Assembly: GCF_002563675.1 (NCBI RefSeq)
Contig: NZ_PDJC01000001.1
Coordinates: 1,054,001-1,118,000 of the forward strand
From: Propionicimonas paludicola
GTDB lineage: Bacteria > Actinomycetota > Actinomycetes > Propionibacteriales > Propionibacteriaceae
DNA: 64,000 bases
Direction: 5' to 3'
The translations under genes were made by a program, and so were the position numbers. Under the pieces are notes generated by a model. The model was not told the DNA's origin, searched no databases, and saw only the letters and a list, made by a program, of their open reading frames with translations. This document shows, piece by piece, positions 19,999-27,804 of the stretch. Each line of letters starts with the position of its first letter. The first letter of the stretch is position 1.

Positions 19999-20909
19999 CC
20001 GCAGAGCTGTTCACCTTTACCGAGGAGGTTCGTGAGGCGCTGGCCACCGGACGTCCGGTCGTGGCGCTGGAGTCGACCATCATCAGCCACGGCATGCCCT
20101 ACCCGCGCAACGTGCAGACCGCCCGCGAGGTCGAGCAGATCATTCGGGACGGCGGCGCCGTGCCGGCCACCATCGCCATCCTGGACGGCGTGCCGCGGAT
20201 CGGCCTGAGCGATGCCGAGCTGGATCTGCTGGGTTCCGACGGTGGCGTCCGCAAGGTCAGCATCCGCGATCTGCCGTTCGTGGTGGCCACCAAGGCGCAC
20301 GGTGCCACCACGGTGGCCTCGACCATGCGGCTGGCCGCGCTGGCCGGGATCCGGGTGTTCGTGACCGGCGGCCTGGGTGGCGTCCATCGCGGCGCCGAGT
20401 CGAGCATGGACGTCTCGGCCGACCTCACCGAGCTCAGCCTCACCGATGTGGCCGTGGTCAGCGCCGGCGTGAAGTCGCTGCTCGACATCGGCCGCACCCT
20501 GGAGGTGCTGGAGACCCTCGGCGTCCCGGTGATCAGCGTCGGCTCCGACGACTTCCCGTCCTTCTACTCCCGGACCAGCGGCTTCCGTTCGCCGCTGCGC
20601 CTGGACGATGCCGCGACCATCGCGGCGGCCATGAAGGCCAAGTGGGACCTCGGCTTGGCCGGTGGCCTGGTGATCGCCAACCCGATCCCGGAGGCCGACG
20701 AGATCCCGGCCGATCAGATCGGCGCGCTGATCGAGCAGGCCGTGGCCGAGGCTGATCAGCGCGGCATCACCGGTGCCGCGATCACCCCGTTCCTGCTGGG
20801 CCGGATCGTCGAGCTTTCCGATGGCGATTCGCTGCGGGCCAACATCGCCCTGGTGAAGAACAACGCCAAGCTGGGTGCAGCGGTCGCGGTGGCCTACTCG
20901 GCCAACTGA
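19995..20909 (+). CDS. psuG: Pseudouridine-5'-phosphate glycosidase
   Basis: PsuG cleaves the C-C glycosidic bond of pseudouridine 5'-phosphate to give uracil and ribose 5-phosphate. The 304-residue protein has family landmarks: VALESTIISHGMPYPRN at residues 24-40, a VRKVSIRDLPFVVA stretch, ATKAHGATTVASTM (catalytic Lys region), FVTGGLGGVHRGAE and VVSAGVKSLLDI. The ATG overlaps psuK by 4 bases after a GAAGGAG ribosome-binding site. Together the pair lets the cell recycle pseudouridine from degraded RNA. Confidence 0.94.
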   Translation: MTAELFTFTEEVREALATGRPVVALESTIISHGMPYPRNVQTAREVEQIIRDGGAVPATIAILDGVPRIGLSDAELDLLGSDGGVRKVSIRDLPFVVATKAHGATTVASTMRLAALAGIRVFVTGGLGGVHRGAESSMDVSADLTELSLTDVAVVSAGVKSLLDIGRTLEVLETLGVPVISVGSDDFPSFYSRTSGFRSPLRLDDAATIAAAMKAKWDLGLAGGLVIANPIPEADEIPADQIGALIEQAVAEADQRGITGAAITPFLLGRIVELSDGDSLRANIALVKNNAKLGAAVAVAYSAN

Positions 20910-20937
20910 GCCCTCCTGGGTGGCCTATGGTTGCCGC

Positions 20938-22194
20938 GTGCACAAGCTGACCGTGGCCCAGGGCGCTGCCATGAGCGCCGGCGCGGTGCTCGGTGCGGGG
21001 ATCATCTCGCTGCCGGCCATGGCGGCCGCCGTGGCCGGGCCGGCCTCGATTCTGGCCTGGTTGGCCCTGGTCGTGATCTCGGCTCCGCTGGCGTGGCTGT
21101 TCGCCGAACTGGGAGCCCGGTTCCCGGACGCCGGCGGGGTATCCAGCTACGTCCGGCAGGCTTTCGGGGGAGCGGCGGCGGACGCTGTGGGCTGGGTCTT
21201 CTACCTGGCCGTGCCGGTCGGAGCGCCGGTGGCGGCATCGTTCGCCGGCGGCTACCTGGCTGATGCGCTGGGCGGGGGCCGGCTGACCAGCCTGGCCACC
21301 TTCGGAGTGATCATCACCGTGGTCTTCATCCTGAACTGGCTGGGCCTGCACGTCTCCGGACGGGTCCAGCTGGTCATGGTCAGTGTGCTGGTCTCGCTGA
21401 TGGTGATCACGGTGCTGGTGGCGTTGCCGCATGCGCAGCCGTCCAACTTCGTGCCGTTCGCCCCGCAGGGTTGGCCGGCGGTCGGAGTCGCGGCCGCGAT
21501 GTTGGTCTGGGCCTTCGCCGGCTGGGAGGCGGTCTCCTCGCTCTCGCCGGACTATGCCAACCCGCGCCGGGACGTCCCCAAGGCCACCATGTTGGCGGTG
21601 GCCGTGGTCGGCGTCCTCTACCTGGCCGTGGCCGGAACGAACATCGCCGTGCTCGGGCCGAAGCTGGGTGCCAGTCAGGCTCCGCTGGCCGACCTGCTCG
21701 CGGTCGGAATCGGCGAGCCGGCCCGGCTGATCACCGCCATCGTGGCCCTGCTGCTGACCCTGGGCACAGTGAACGCCTACGTGGCCGGAGCCACCCGACT
21801 GGGCACGTCCCTGGCCGCCGAGGGTGCCCTGCCGCGCTGGCTGACCGGCACCGATCATCGCTCGCTCACCTTCGTGGTGGTCTCGGCCATCGTGGTGGCG
21901 TTGCTGCCGCTGGACCAGCACACGTTCATGCTGATGGTCAGCGGCGGGATCACCCTGGTCTACGTGCTCGGCACCGCGGCGGCCCTGAAGCTGCTCTCGG
22001 GTGTCTTCGCCAAGTCGGTGGCCGTGTTCTCGCTGATCAGCGTGTGCGTCCTGCTGTGGCTGACCGGATGGCCGGCTCTGCTCGGCCTGGCCGTGGCCGG
22101 TGCCGCCCTGGGCTATCGCGCCTGGCGGCGGCGGGGGTCACTTCCAGCGGGTGAGGATGCTCTCCCGATTGAACAGGCGGACGCCGAGGCGTAG
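20938..22194 (+). CDS. APC-superfamily amino-acid permease/exporter (YjeH-like)
   Basis: A 418-residue membrane protein with about 12 hydrophobic helices. The N-terminal GAAMSAGAVLGAGIISLPAM is the unwound helix-1 motif of APC transporters, and the helix-6 region reads AFAGWEAVSSLSPDYANPRRDVPKA. It most resembles YjeH-type exporters of methionine and branched-chain amino acids, but substrate cannot be fixed. The GTG start 28 bases after psuG may be leaderless or weakly initiated. The last 57 bases overlap, tail to tail, the convergent ABC permease gene. Confidence 0.83.
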   Translation: MHKLTVAQGAAMSAGAVLGAGIISLPAMAAAVAGPASILAWLALVVISAPLAWLFAELGARFPDAGGVSSYVRQAFGGAAADAVGWVFYLAVPVGAPVAASFAGGYLADALGGGRLTSLATFGVIITVVFILNWLGLHVSGRVQLVMVSVLVSLMVITVLVALPHAQPSNFVPFAPQGWPAVGVAAAMLVWAFAGWEAVSSLSPDYANPRRDVPKATMLAVAVVGVLYLAVAGTNIAVLGPKLGASQAPLADLLAVGIGEPARLITAIVALLLTLGTVNAYVAGATRLGTSLAAEGALPRWLTGTDHRSLTFVVVSAIVVALLPLDQHTFMLMVSGGITLVYVLGTAAALKLLSGVFAKSVAVFSLISVCVLLWLTGWPALLGLAVAGAALGYRAWRRRGSLPAGEDALPIEQADAEA

Positions 22195-22929
22195 CAGCAC
22201 CACATCGATCGCAGCCACCACGGCGGCGGCGATCCAGAAGACCACCCCGCTGAGCTGAACCACTCCGCTCAGCGTGCAGATCAGCAGCAGGACCAGCGGG
22301 AGCACCACCAGGCCGCCGACCTGCTGGGCCGCCGCCGGATCGGTGGCGCGGCTGCTGACGATGATCGAGGCACTCACCGCGAGGACCGTCAGCAGTGGGG
22401 CCAGCACCAACAGAGCCACCAGCCACATCGGGTCGATGAAAATGGTGAACACCCGATCACTGACCGAGAAGATCCGCGCGCCGATCAGGAAGATCAGGTA
22501 GCCGGCCCAGGCCGTGGCGATCCCGGGGACGGCCGCAGCCGCGCCCTTGGCCACCAGGAGCTGGGTCGTGCTGATCGGGGTGGCCAGCAGCGGTTCGAGG
22601 GATCGGGTCAGCTTCTCTCCGACGATGCTGTTGGTGGCGATGGTCACCGGGACCATGGCCGGCATCATCAAGAAGAGCACCAGCATGTTGGAGGCCATCA
22701 CCGCCTGCATGGCCTCCACCGGCCCCATCCCGTCGAAGCGTGGGTTGTTCAGCAGGTAGCCGATCTCAGCGAAGTCGGACTGGCTGATCCCGAGGTTGGC
22801 CATCACGGCGAGCATCACGATCGGAATGGCAGTGATCACCAGCGGCACGATCAGCACCACGGCTAGGACGGTCCGGTTTCGGACGACCCCGGCCCACTCC
22901 TTGGCCACGATGGTGGAGATGGCGCTCAT
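22138..22929 (-). CDS. ABC-2 type transporter permease
   Basis: A 263-residue permease with six hydrophobic helices, the first at residues 20-45 after the amphipathic SAISTIVAKEWAGVVRNRTV. The segment IATNSIVGEKLTRSLEPLLATPISTTQLL is the classic ABC-2 coupling-helix region (NatB/YhaP-like), followed by four more helices. With the ATP-binding gene directly upstream (4-base overlap, ATGA) it forms an exporter; relatives export sodium, drugs or lipids. The gene ends inside the 3' end of the convergent amino-acid permease, an unusually long 57-base overlap. Confidence 0.87.
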   Translation of the reverse strand: MSAISTIVAKEWAGVVRNRTVLAVVLIVPLVITAIPIVMLAVMANLGISQSDFAEIGYLLNNPRFDGMGPVEAMQAVMASNMLVLFLMMPAMVPVTIATNSIVGEKLTRSLEPLLATPISTTQLLVAKGAAAAVPGIATAWAGYLIFLIGARIFSVSDRVFTIFIDPMWLVALLVLAPLLTVLAVSASIIVSSRATDPAAAQQVGGLVVLPLVLLLICTLSGVVQLSGVVFWIAAAVVAAIDVVLLRLGVRLFNRESILTRWK

Positions 22930-23894
22930 CGGACGCCCTCCTGTGCGGCGCCGTCCCTGATCAGGCTGAGATAGACGTCCTCGAGGGAGTGATGAACCTC
23001 GGTCACGGCCTCGATCCGGGCGCCGCAGCCGACCAGTGCCCGGACGATCTCCGGGTTCTCCGCATGGGGCTGCCGGACCGTGAAGATCAGCTGGACGCCG
23101 TTCTGCTCGTCGCCGGCCACCACGGTGGCGGGCTCGATCCCCGGCAGCAGTTCGGCGAGCCGCTGCGGGTCGAGGACCGGACTGTCCGGAGCGAGCTGGA
23201 CGACGGTCTGGCGACCGAAGAGTTGCCGACGCAGGGCGTCGGGGGAGTCGACGGCGATCAGGCGCTGCTGGAAGACGCCGACCCGATCACACAGGCGCTC
23301 GGCCTCGTCCAGGTTGTGGGTGCACAAGAAGATCGTCCGCCCTTGTCCGCGCAGCGTCTCGACGAAGTCGCAGACGTTCTTGGACGCTTCGGGATCCAGC
23401 CCTGAGGTCGGCTCGTCGAGGAACACCACGGCCGGTTCGTGAACCAGGGCCCTGGCGATTGCCAGCTTCTGCTTCATCCCCTTGGAGAAGGTCCCGGCCG
23501 GATCGTCGCGGCGCTCCCACAGCCCGAGCAGGCGCAGGTACTTCTCCACCTGGCCGGCCGGATCGGCGCAGCCGTAGAGCTCGGCGAAGATCCGCAGGTT
23601 GTGTTCGGCGCTGAGGCGCTCGTAGAGCCCCGGCGACTCGGTGAGGATCCCGATCCGGGCGCGGATCTCGGCGTCCCTCCCAGCCCCGATCTGGATGCCG
23701 TTCACCCAGGCCCGGCCGGAGCTGGCACCCACCAGGGTCGCGAGCATCCGGACGGTGGTGGTCTTGCCCGCACCGTTGGGTCCGAGGAAGCCGAAGACCT
23801 CGCCCTCGTCCACCTCGAGGTCGAGCGCGTCGACGGCCAGGAACTCCTGTTCCCGGCCGCCGAACACCTTGGTCAAACCCTCAGCTGCGATCAT
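22926..23894 (-). CDS. ABC transporter ATP-binding protein
   Basis: A 322-residue cytosolic ATPase energising the ABC-2 exporter whose permease follows. It shows Walker A GPNGAGKTTTVRML (near residue 40), the signature TFSKGMKQKLAIARAL, Walker B VVFLDEPTSGLDPEA and the H-loop in FLCTHNLDEAERL. The C-terminal ~100 residues form the extra domain common in NatA/DrrA-like exporters. It is the first gene of a two-gene leftward operon. The transported substrate is not evident. Confidence 0.92.
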   Translation of the reverse strand: MIAAEGLTKVFGGREQEFLAVDALDLEVDEGEVFGFLGPNGAGKTTTVRMLATLVGASSGRAWVNGIQIGAGRDAEIRARIGILTESPGLYERLSAEHNLRIFAELYGCADPAGQVEKYLRLLGLWERRDDPAGTFSKGMKQKLAIARALVHEPAVVFLDEPTSGLDPEASKNVCDFVETLRGQGRTIFLCTHNLDEAERLCDRVGVFQQRLIAVDSPDALRRQLFGRQTVVQLAPDSPVLDPQRLAELLPGIEPATVVAGDEQNGVQLIFTVRQPHAENPEIVRALVGCGARIEAVTEVHHSLEDVYLSLIRDGAAQEGVR

Positions 23895-23993
23895 CGATCC
23901 TCGTCCGCCAGTGAGTCCGATGCTAGAGGTGTCCTGGCCTCGGAGTGGCTGCTCTCGGAGATCCGGTGGTGCCGAACCGACGACCGGTCCCGG

Positions 23994-24383
23994 CTAGAGC
24001 ATGGCGGCGACCATTCCGGTGAAGTAGGGGATCAGCCAGATGGCCCAGACCACGATGCTGAACCGGTGGAAGGAGCGCTTCTCCTCGGCGCGGTTGCGCA
24101 CCATGGTGACAGCCGCCCACACCAGATGCAGCGCCATCAGCACCAGCGCCAGGCCACCGGTGATGGCCATCACCTGGGTCAGCCAGGAGCTCTTATCGAT
24201 GGTGGTGGCACCGGAGTTGGCGATCAGCGCCATCACCGAGGTGCCACTGATGTCGGCGGTCAAGCCGACTCCGAAGGCGGCAACGTGCCACCAGTGCAGT
24301 TCGCCGGAGCGTCGTTCGGCCCAGACGCCGAGGGTGTAGAAGACCAGGGCGAGACTGATCAGGACGATAGCCAGCACCAGCAT
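23994..24383 (-). CDS. Four-helix integral membrane protein (TIGR03987-like)
   Basis: A 129-residue protein that is almost entirely membrane-embedded, with four hydrophobic helices separated by short charged loops (YTLGVWAERRSGELHWWHVAAFGVGLTAD; HLVWAAVTMVRNRAEEKRSFHRF; VVWAIWLIPYFTGMVAAML). The tryptophan/histidine-rich loop ELHWWH and the order of helices resemble the small TIGR03987 membrane family, whose members often lie near DUF2871 genes, as here. No function is established. It begins 3 bases after the upstream gene and is probably co-expressed with it. Confidence 0.68.
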   Translation of the reverse strand: MLVLAIVLISLALVFYTLGVWAERRSGELHWWHVAAFGVGLTADISGTSVMALIANSGATTIDKSSWLTQVMAITGGLALVLMALHLVWAAVTMVRNRAEEKRSFHRFSIVVWAIWLIPYFTGMVAAML

Positions 24384-24386
24384 TGT

Positions 24387-24815
24387 TCAGCGCTCCGTTT
24401 CGGTAGCGGCCAGCCGGGCGCGCACCGGACGGTTGAGCGAGAAGAGCAGGCAGCCCAAGCCGATGGTGAGCAGGATGTGGCCCAAGCCGGCGATGCCGGC
24501 GACGGCCGGGCCGGCATCCTGACCGGCAACCTGCAGCAGGCCGTGCCACACCAGCGTGCCGGCGGTAACCACCAGGCCCGCGTTGTAGGTGGTGAAGAAC
24601 CACGAGAACGAGCGGCTGCCGCTGAGGCCGAGGGTGAGGTCCAGGGCCAGCACGATGAGCATCATCAACGTCCCCAGTGCCAGCAGATGGGTGTGCACCA
24701 GGCCGAGCTGGGTGGCACCGGTGAATGCGGTGGCGCGGGTGAACTCGCGGAAGAAGACCCCGCTGACAAGGCCGAGGACGGTATAGGTGATTGCGGCGAA
24801 GTAGAGCCTTCGCAT
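24387..24815 (-). CDS. DUF2871 family membrane protein
   Basis: A 142-residue integral membrane protein with four hydrophobic helices. RRLYFAAITYTVLGLVSGVF, GLVHTHLLALGTLMMLIVLAL and GLGHILLTIGLGCLLFSLN contain conserved histidines (THL and GHI) suggestive of metal or haem binding; this is inference. It fits the DUF2871 family. The ATG at 24815 is chosen because GGAGG lies five bases before it on the minus strand; a longer form to 24875 has no such site. It is the first gene of a pair with 23994-24383 and is divergent from the histidine kinase gene. Confidence 0.75.
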   Translation of the reverse strand: MRRLYFAAITYTVLGLVSGVFFREFTRATAFTGATQLGLVHTHLLALGTLMMLIVLALDLTLGLSGSRSFSWFFTTYNAGLVVTAGTLVWHGLLQVAGQDAGPAVAGIAGLGHILLTIGLGCLLFSLNRPVRARLAATETER

Positions 24816-24970
24816 GGTGACCTCCACAAGGAATCGACTGCTTTCGATGCTTCCCGAACACTTGCGCCCAGACATCGGACGCGAGAGTGGTTGGTGGAGA
24901 CCGCGCGGCTGAGTCGGGTCTCCACCTTTTGGCTGATGGGACGCCGCTCCCGGCGGGCTAGAGTGCGCGG

Positions 24971-26170
24971 GTGGAGTTGGGTTCGAGGTCGGTCACCGCT
25001 CACCTGCTGGTGGGCCTGGACCTGCTCACCGCGCTGCTGGTGGTGGTGGCGCTCACTCGTCCGTCCGGGCCGCTGTGGCTGACCGGGACTGCCGTCCTCT
25101 GCTTCTCCGCAGCCTGGGTCGTGGTCCGGTTGCGGGTCCGGGTGATCGATCACCCCATGGACGCTCGCGGACGGTGGTGGCCAGGCGGTTTCGCCGCCAC
25201 GGTGCTCCTGGCCGGGTATGTCGCCATGCTGCTGACCAGCGAGGCCGGGATGTGGCTGGCCTTCCCGCTGATGCTGCTCCAGCTGCACCTGCTGGGGCCG
25301 CGGTCCGGCGTGGTCGCTGTGACCGCCACCACGATCGCCGCCGTGGTGCTGGGCGCCACGATCCGGGGCTACACGGCGATCGGCTACGTCCTGGGCCCAG
25401 TCGTGGGGGCCATGGTGGCGGTCGCGTCCGTGATCAGCCTGGAGTCCTTGGCCCGATCGCTGGTCGAACGCCAGCAGGCTCTCGATGAGCTCAAACAGGC
25501 CCAGGAGCGGCTCCTGGAGGCCGAGAGTGAGCGGTCCCGGGCACAGGAGCGGGCCATCATGGCCCGCGACCTGCACGACACCATCGCCCAGGACCTGTCG
25601 GCCATCGACCTGCACCTGCGCCGGGTGGCCGCCCTCGTTGAACCGGACGGCCCGGCAGCGGTCGCGGTCGCGGCCGCCCAACAGGCGGCGACCGAAGGAC
25701 TCGATCAGGCTCGGCGCTTCGTGGCCGGCGAGGCGGCGGGTTCGAGCCGGAGTTCGGTCCTTTCCGCGATCCGGCATGCCGCTGAGCGAGCCGAGGCTGA
25801 CAGCGCCGGACGCACGACCATCGAGGTGAGCTCGGAGGGCGATGAGCCGACGAGCCTCGGCCCGCTGCCGACCGAACTGCTGCGGATGACCCAGTCGGCG
25901 CTGTCGAACGTGGTCCGGCACGCTCAGGCAGCCCACTCCTGGGTCGCTCTGACCTGGGAGCCGGGACGGGTGCTGCTCGACATCAGCGATGACGGGATCG
26001 GCTTCGTCCCTGACCGCGTGGGCGAGTCACCGTCGGGAGGCTTCGGGCTGCCTGCACTGCGCGCTCGGGTTCGTGACCTGGGTGGCACGATCGGGATCGA
26101 GTCCGTCCCCGGTGAGGGAACGGTGATCGCCATCAGTCTGCCGCTACCGCAGGAGGGGGTGGCCCGATGA
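24971..26170 (+). CDS. NarL-type sensor histidine kinase
   Basis: A 399-residue membrane sensor. About six N-terminal hydrophobic helices (to residue ~155) are followed by a short coiled coil (LVERQQALDELKQAQERLLEAESER), the HisKA_3 dimerisation motif with the phosphoacceptor His in IMARDLHDTIAQDLSAIDLHL (near residue 200), and an HATPase domain with DISDDGIGFVPD and GGFGLPALRARV. It is of the NarX/DesK class. The signal is unknown; the N-terminal helices suggest a membrane or intramembrane cue. Its end overlaps the response regulator by 4 bases. Confidence 0.92.
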   Translation: MELGSRSVTAHLLVGLDLLTALLVVVALTRPSGPLWLTGTAVLCFSAAWVVVRLRVRVIDHPMDARGRWWPGGFAATVLLAGYVAMLLTSEAGMWLAFPLMLLQLHLLGPRSGVVAVTATTIAAVVLGATIRGYTAIGYVLGPVVGAMVAVASVISLESLARSLVERQQALDELKQAQERLLEAESERSRAQERAIMARDLHDTIAQDLSAIDLHLRRVAALVEPDGPAAVAVAAAQQAATEGLDQARRFVAGEAAGSSRSSVLSAIRHAAERAEADSAGRTTIEVSSEGDEPTSLGPLPTELLRMTQSALSNVVRHAQAAHSWVALTWEPGRVLLDISDDGIGFVPDRVGESPSGGFGLPALRARVRDLGGTIGIESVPGEGTVIAISLPLPQEGVAR

Positions 26171-26787
26171 TCCGGGTGGCGCTTGCCGATGATCATCCGG
26201 TGGTCCGGGCCGGGCTGGCCAGCTTGGTCGAGACGATGCCGGACGTGGCCGTGGTGGCTCAGCACGGCAGTGCCGAGGACCTGCTGGCCTGGCTGGAGGA
26301 TCACAGCTGTGATCTGGTCCTCCTCGACCTGCAGTTCGGTGAGGGACGGCTCAACGGTGCCGAGGCGACCCGACGGATCTCAGCAGCGTCCGGACCGTCC
26401 GTGCTGATCTTGACCACCTACGCCACCGATGCCGCGATCCTGGCTGCGCTGGACGCCGGTGCCCGCGGCTATCTCCTGAAGGACGCTCCCACCGAGGAGC
26501 TGGAGCGGGCCATTCGGGCCGCGGCTGCCGGACAACCGGCGCTCTCGGCGGCCGTCCAGCAGCGCCTGGTGCGCCGGGTCCTCGATCCGGCGACCACCTT
26601 GACCCCGCGTGAGACTGAAGTGCTGCGGCTGGCCGCCGATGGGCTCTCCAATGACGAGATCGCCGCCTCGCTGTACCTCAGCCGGGCCACCGTGAAGACC
26701 CATTTGGCCCACGCCTACGCCAAGCTCGGTGCCGCCTCCCGGACCGCGGCGATCGCCACGGCACGCGAGCGCGGCCTGTTCTCCTGA
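26167..26787 (+). CDS. NarL/LuxR-type response regulator
   Basis: A 206-residue transcription factor paired with the upstream kinase. The receiver domain has the acidic pocket DDH (residues 9-11), the phosphoacceptor Asp near residue 53 in DLVLLDLQFGEG, and LKDAP. The LuxR-type HTH is at the C-terminus: TLTPRETEVLRLAADGLSNDEIAASLYLSRATVKTHLA. The genes under its control are unknown; the adjacent divergent membrane-protein pair (23994-24815) and ABC exporter are possible targets. Confidence 0.93.
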   Translation: MIRVALADDHPVVRAGLASLVETMPDVAVVAQHGSAEDLLAWLEDHSCDLVLLDLQFGEGRLNGAEATRRISAASGPSVLILTTYATDAAILAALDAGARGYLLKDAPTEELERAIRAAAAGQPALSAAVQQRLVRRVLDPATTLTPRETEVLRLAADGLSNDEIAASLYLSRATVKTHLAHAYAKLGAASRTAAIATARERGLFS

Positions 26788-26836
26788 GCCTGGTGCATCG
26801 GGACGGCGGTCGGTCCGGCCGAGGTCGGTCGGCCAG

Positions 26837-27445
26837 CTAGCCTTCGATGATCTCCAGCTTGGTATCGCGGAGGTTGTCGACGCGCGAGTTGCCGATCCAG
26901 TACTGCCCGGCCGAGTCCTTGGTGAGGACGCCCTCCACGCGCCGGAACTGCGGCGGTTCGACCGTTGTGTAGCCACGGACGAGCAGCTTCCTGCCGACGA
27001 GTTCCTCGAAGGTTGAGGCTAGCTGCGAGTCCGGGCGGTTTGGCTCAACGTCGTGAGTGCCGGTGTCCTGCGATGTCGATGGGTCGGTGCTGGTAGGGGT
27101 CCGCAGACTGCCCGTGCCGAGTCCTGCGCTTCTCGACGGTGTGCCCTGCGCCGAGTCTTGTGAGGCTGCGCGGATGGCGGCCAGGATCTCGGCGCGGCCC
27201 TCGTCCATGGCCGAGGTGATCAGATAGGCCAGGAAGGTCGCCGCCCACAACGCTGCGAACACCACTGCTGTGTTCAGGAGCAGGGCCGAGGTGGTGACCA
27301 CACCGACGTCGATCGTCGGATCCTCATCGACGTCGAGCCCCTTGCTTGCCACTCTGGCGAGAAGAAGGCCGATCGCCGCCGACACGACCACGATCACTAC
27401 GCAGGCAATCCACATGCTTCGGAACAGGCGACGGTAACGGCTCAT
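26837..27445 (-). CDS. Two-helix membrane protein of unknown function
   Basis: A 202-residue protein with two hydrophobic helices (residues ~11-32 and ~50-75: IACVVIVVVSAAIGLLLARV; LLLNTAVVFAALWAATFLAYLI), then a Ser/Thr/Pro-rich linker (~95-135) and a folded C-terminal part ending VEGVLTKDSAGQYWIGNSRVDNLRDTKLEIIEG. I do not recognise the family. It lies directly beside the left boundary of the integrated element, which begins about 130 bases from its start; it appears to belong to the chromosome. Codon use is like the core genome. Confidence 0.7.
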   Translation of the reverse strand: MSRYRRLFRSMWIACVVIVVVSAAIGLLLARVASKGLDVDEDPTIDVGVVTTSALLLNTAVVFAALWAATFLAYLITSAMDEGRAEILAAIRAASQDSAQGTPSRSAGLGTGSLRTPTSTDPSTSQDTGTHDVEPNRPDSQLASTFEELVGRKLLVRGYTTVEPPQFRRVEGVLTKDSAGQYWIGNSRVDNLRDTKLEIIEG

Positions 27446-27535
27446 GTCGGGAGCCTAACTTCGCTCAGGATGACGCGCAGGCGTGGCCGGAAGTTGTCCG
27501 GGCGGGCAGCTGGCGGAGGACCTGCAGATACGACA

Positions 27536-27567
27536 GTGGCTCTGACCGATCACCTGGTCAGAGCCAC
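27536..27567 (-). terminator. tRNA terminator hairpin, left copy
   Basis: A 12-bp stem (GTGGCTCTGACC at 27536-27547 with complement at 27556-27567, 8-base loop) lies just beyond the left attachment sequence. It is the counterpart of the hairpin after tRNA-Leu at 35171-35203; stem bases differ in a compensated way. It is most simply the original chromosomal terminator of the tRNA gene, displaced when the element inserted. Confidence 0.6.
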
Positions 27568-27574
27568 AATCCTT

Positions 27575-27596
27575 GAGTGTCCGAGAGAGGACTTGA
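27575..27596. repeat. Left attachment repeat (attL core)
   Basis: Twenty-two bases starting GAGTGTCCGAGAGAGG match 35211-35232 exactly and correspond to the 3' acceptor strand and part of the T arm of tRNA-Leu. Similarity continues outward through GTCAGAGCCACAATC (27557-27571) and the hairpin, giving a duplication of about 70 bases with a few changes. Confidence 0.85.
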
Positions 27597-27667
27597 CCCT
27601 CTATTCCGCGCATTTCCAAAATGGAGCATCTGACCTAGTGAAACCGCGTCTGACTAGGTAAGATGAT

Positions 27668-27702
27668 GTCAGAAATGGCTTGGCAGAAGTGGTCAGAAGT
27701 GG
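27668..27702. repeat. Three 11-bp iterons beside the integrase gene
   Basis: Three copies of GKCAGAARTGG occur at 27668-27678, 27682-27692 and 27692-27702 (GTCAGAAATGG, GGCAGAAGTGG, GTCAGAAGTGG). Spacing of 10 to 14 bases puts them roughly one helical turn apart. Position between attL and int suggests binding sites for the integrase or for an excision factor. Confidence 0.55.
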
Positions 27703-27729
27703 GCTTTCATAGGCACAAGTGGGCCTCGT

Positions 27730-27751
27730 TGTTGTGCATATGTTGTGCAAG
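27730..27751. repeat. Left copy of a 22-bp repeat shared by both island ends
   Basis: A 22-base sequence made of two GTTGTGCA units separated by TAT is identical to 35134-35155. The doubled unit with an 11-base period is typical of integrase arm-type sites. It overlaps the possible upstream starts of the integrase frame, so binding here could also repress int. Confidence 0.7.
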
Positions 27752-27804
27752 ATCCCGGCCCGTCGGGCGGCCTCCGTCGCGGGTCTGGAGCCAGGAGGTG
27801 TGTC

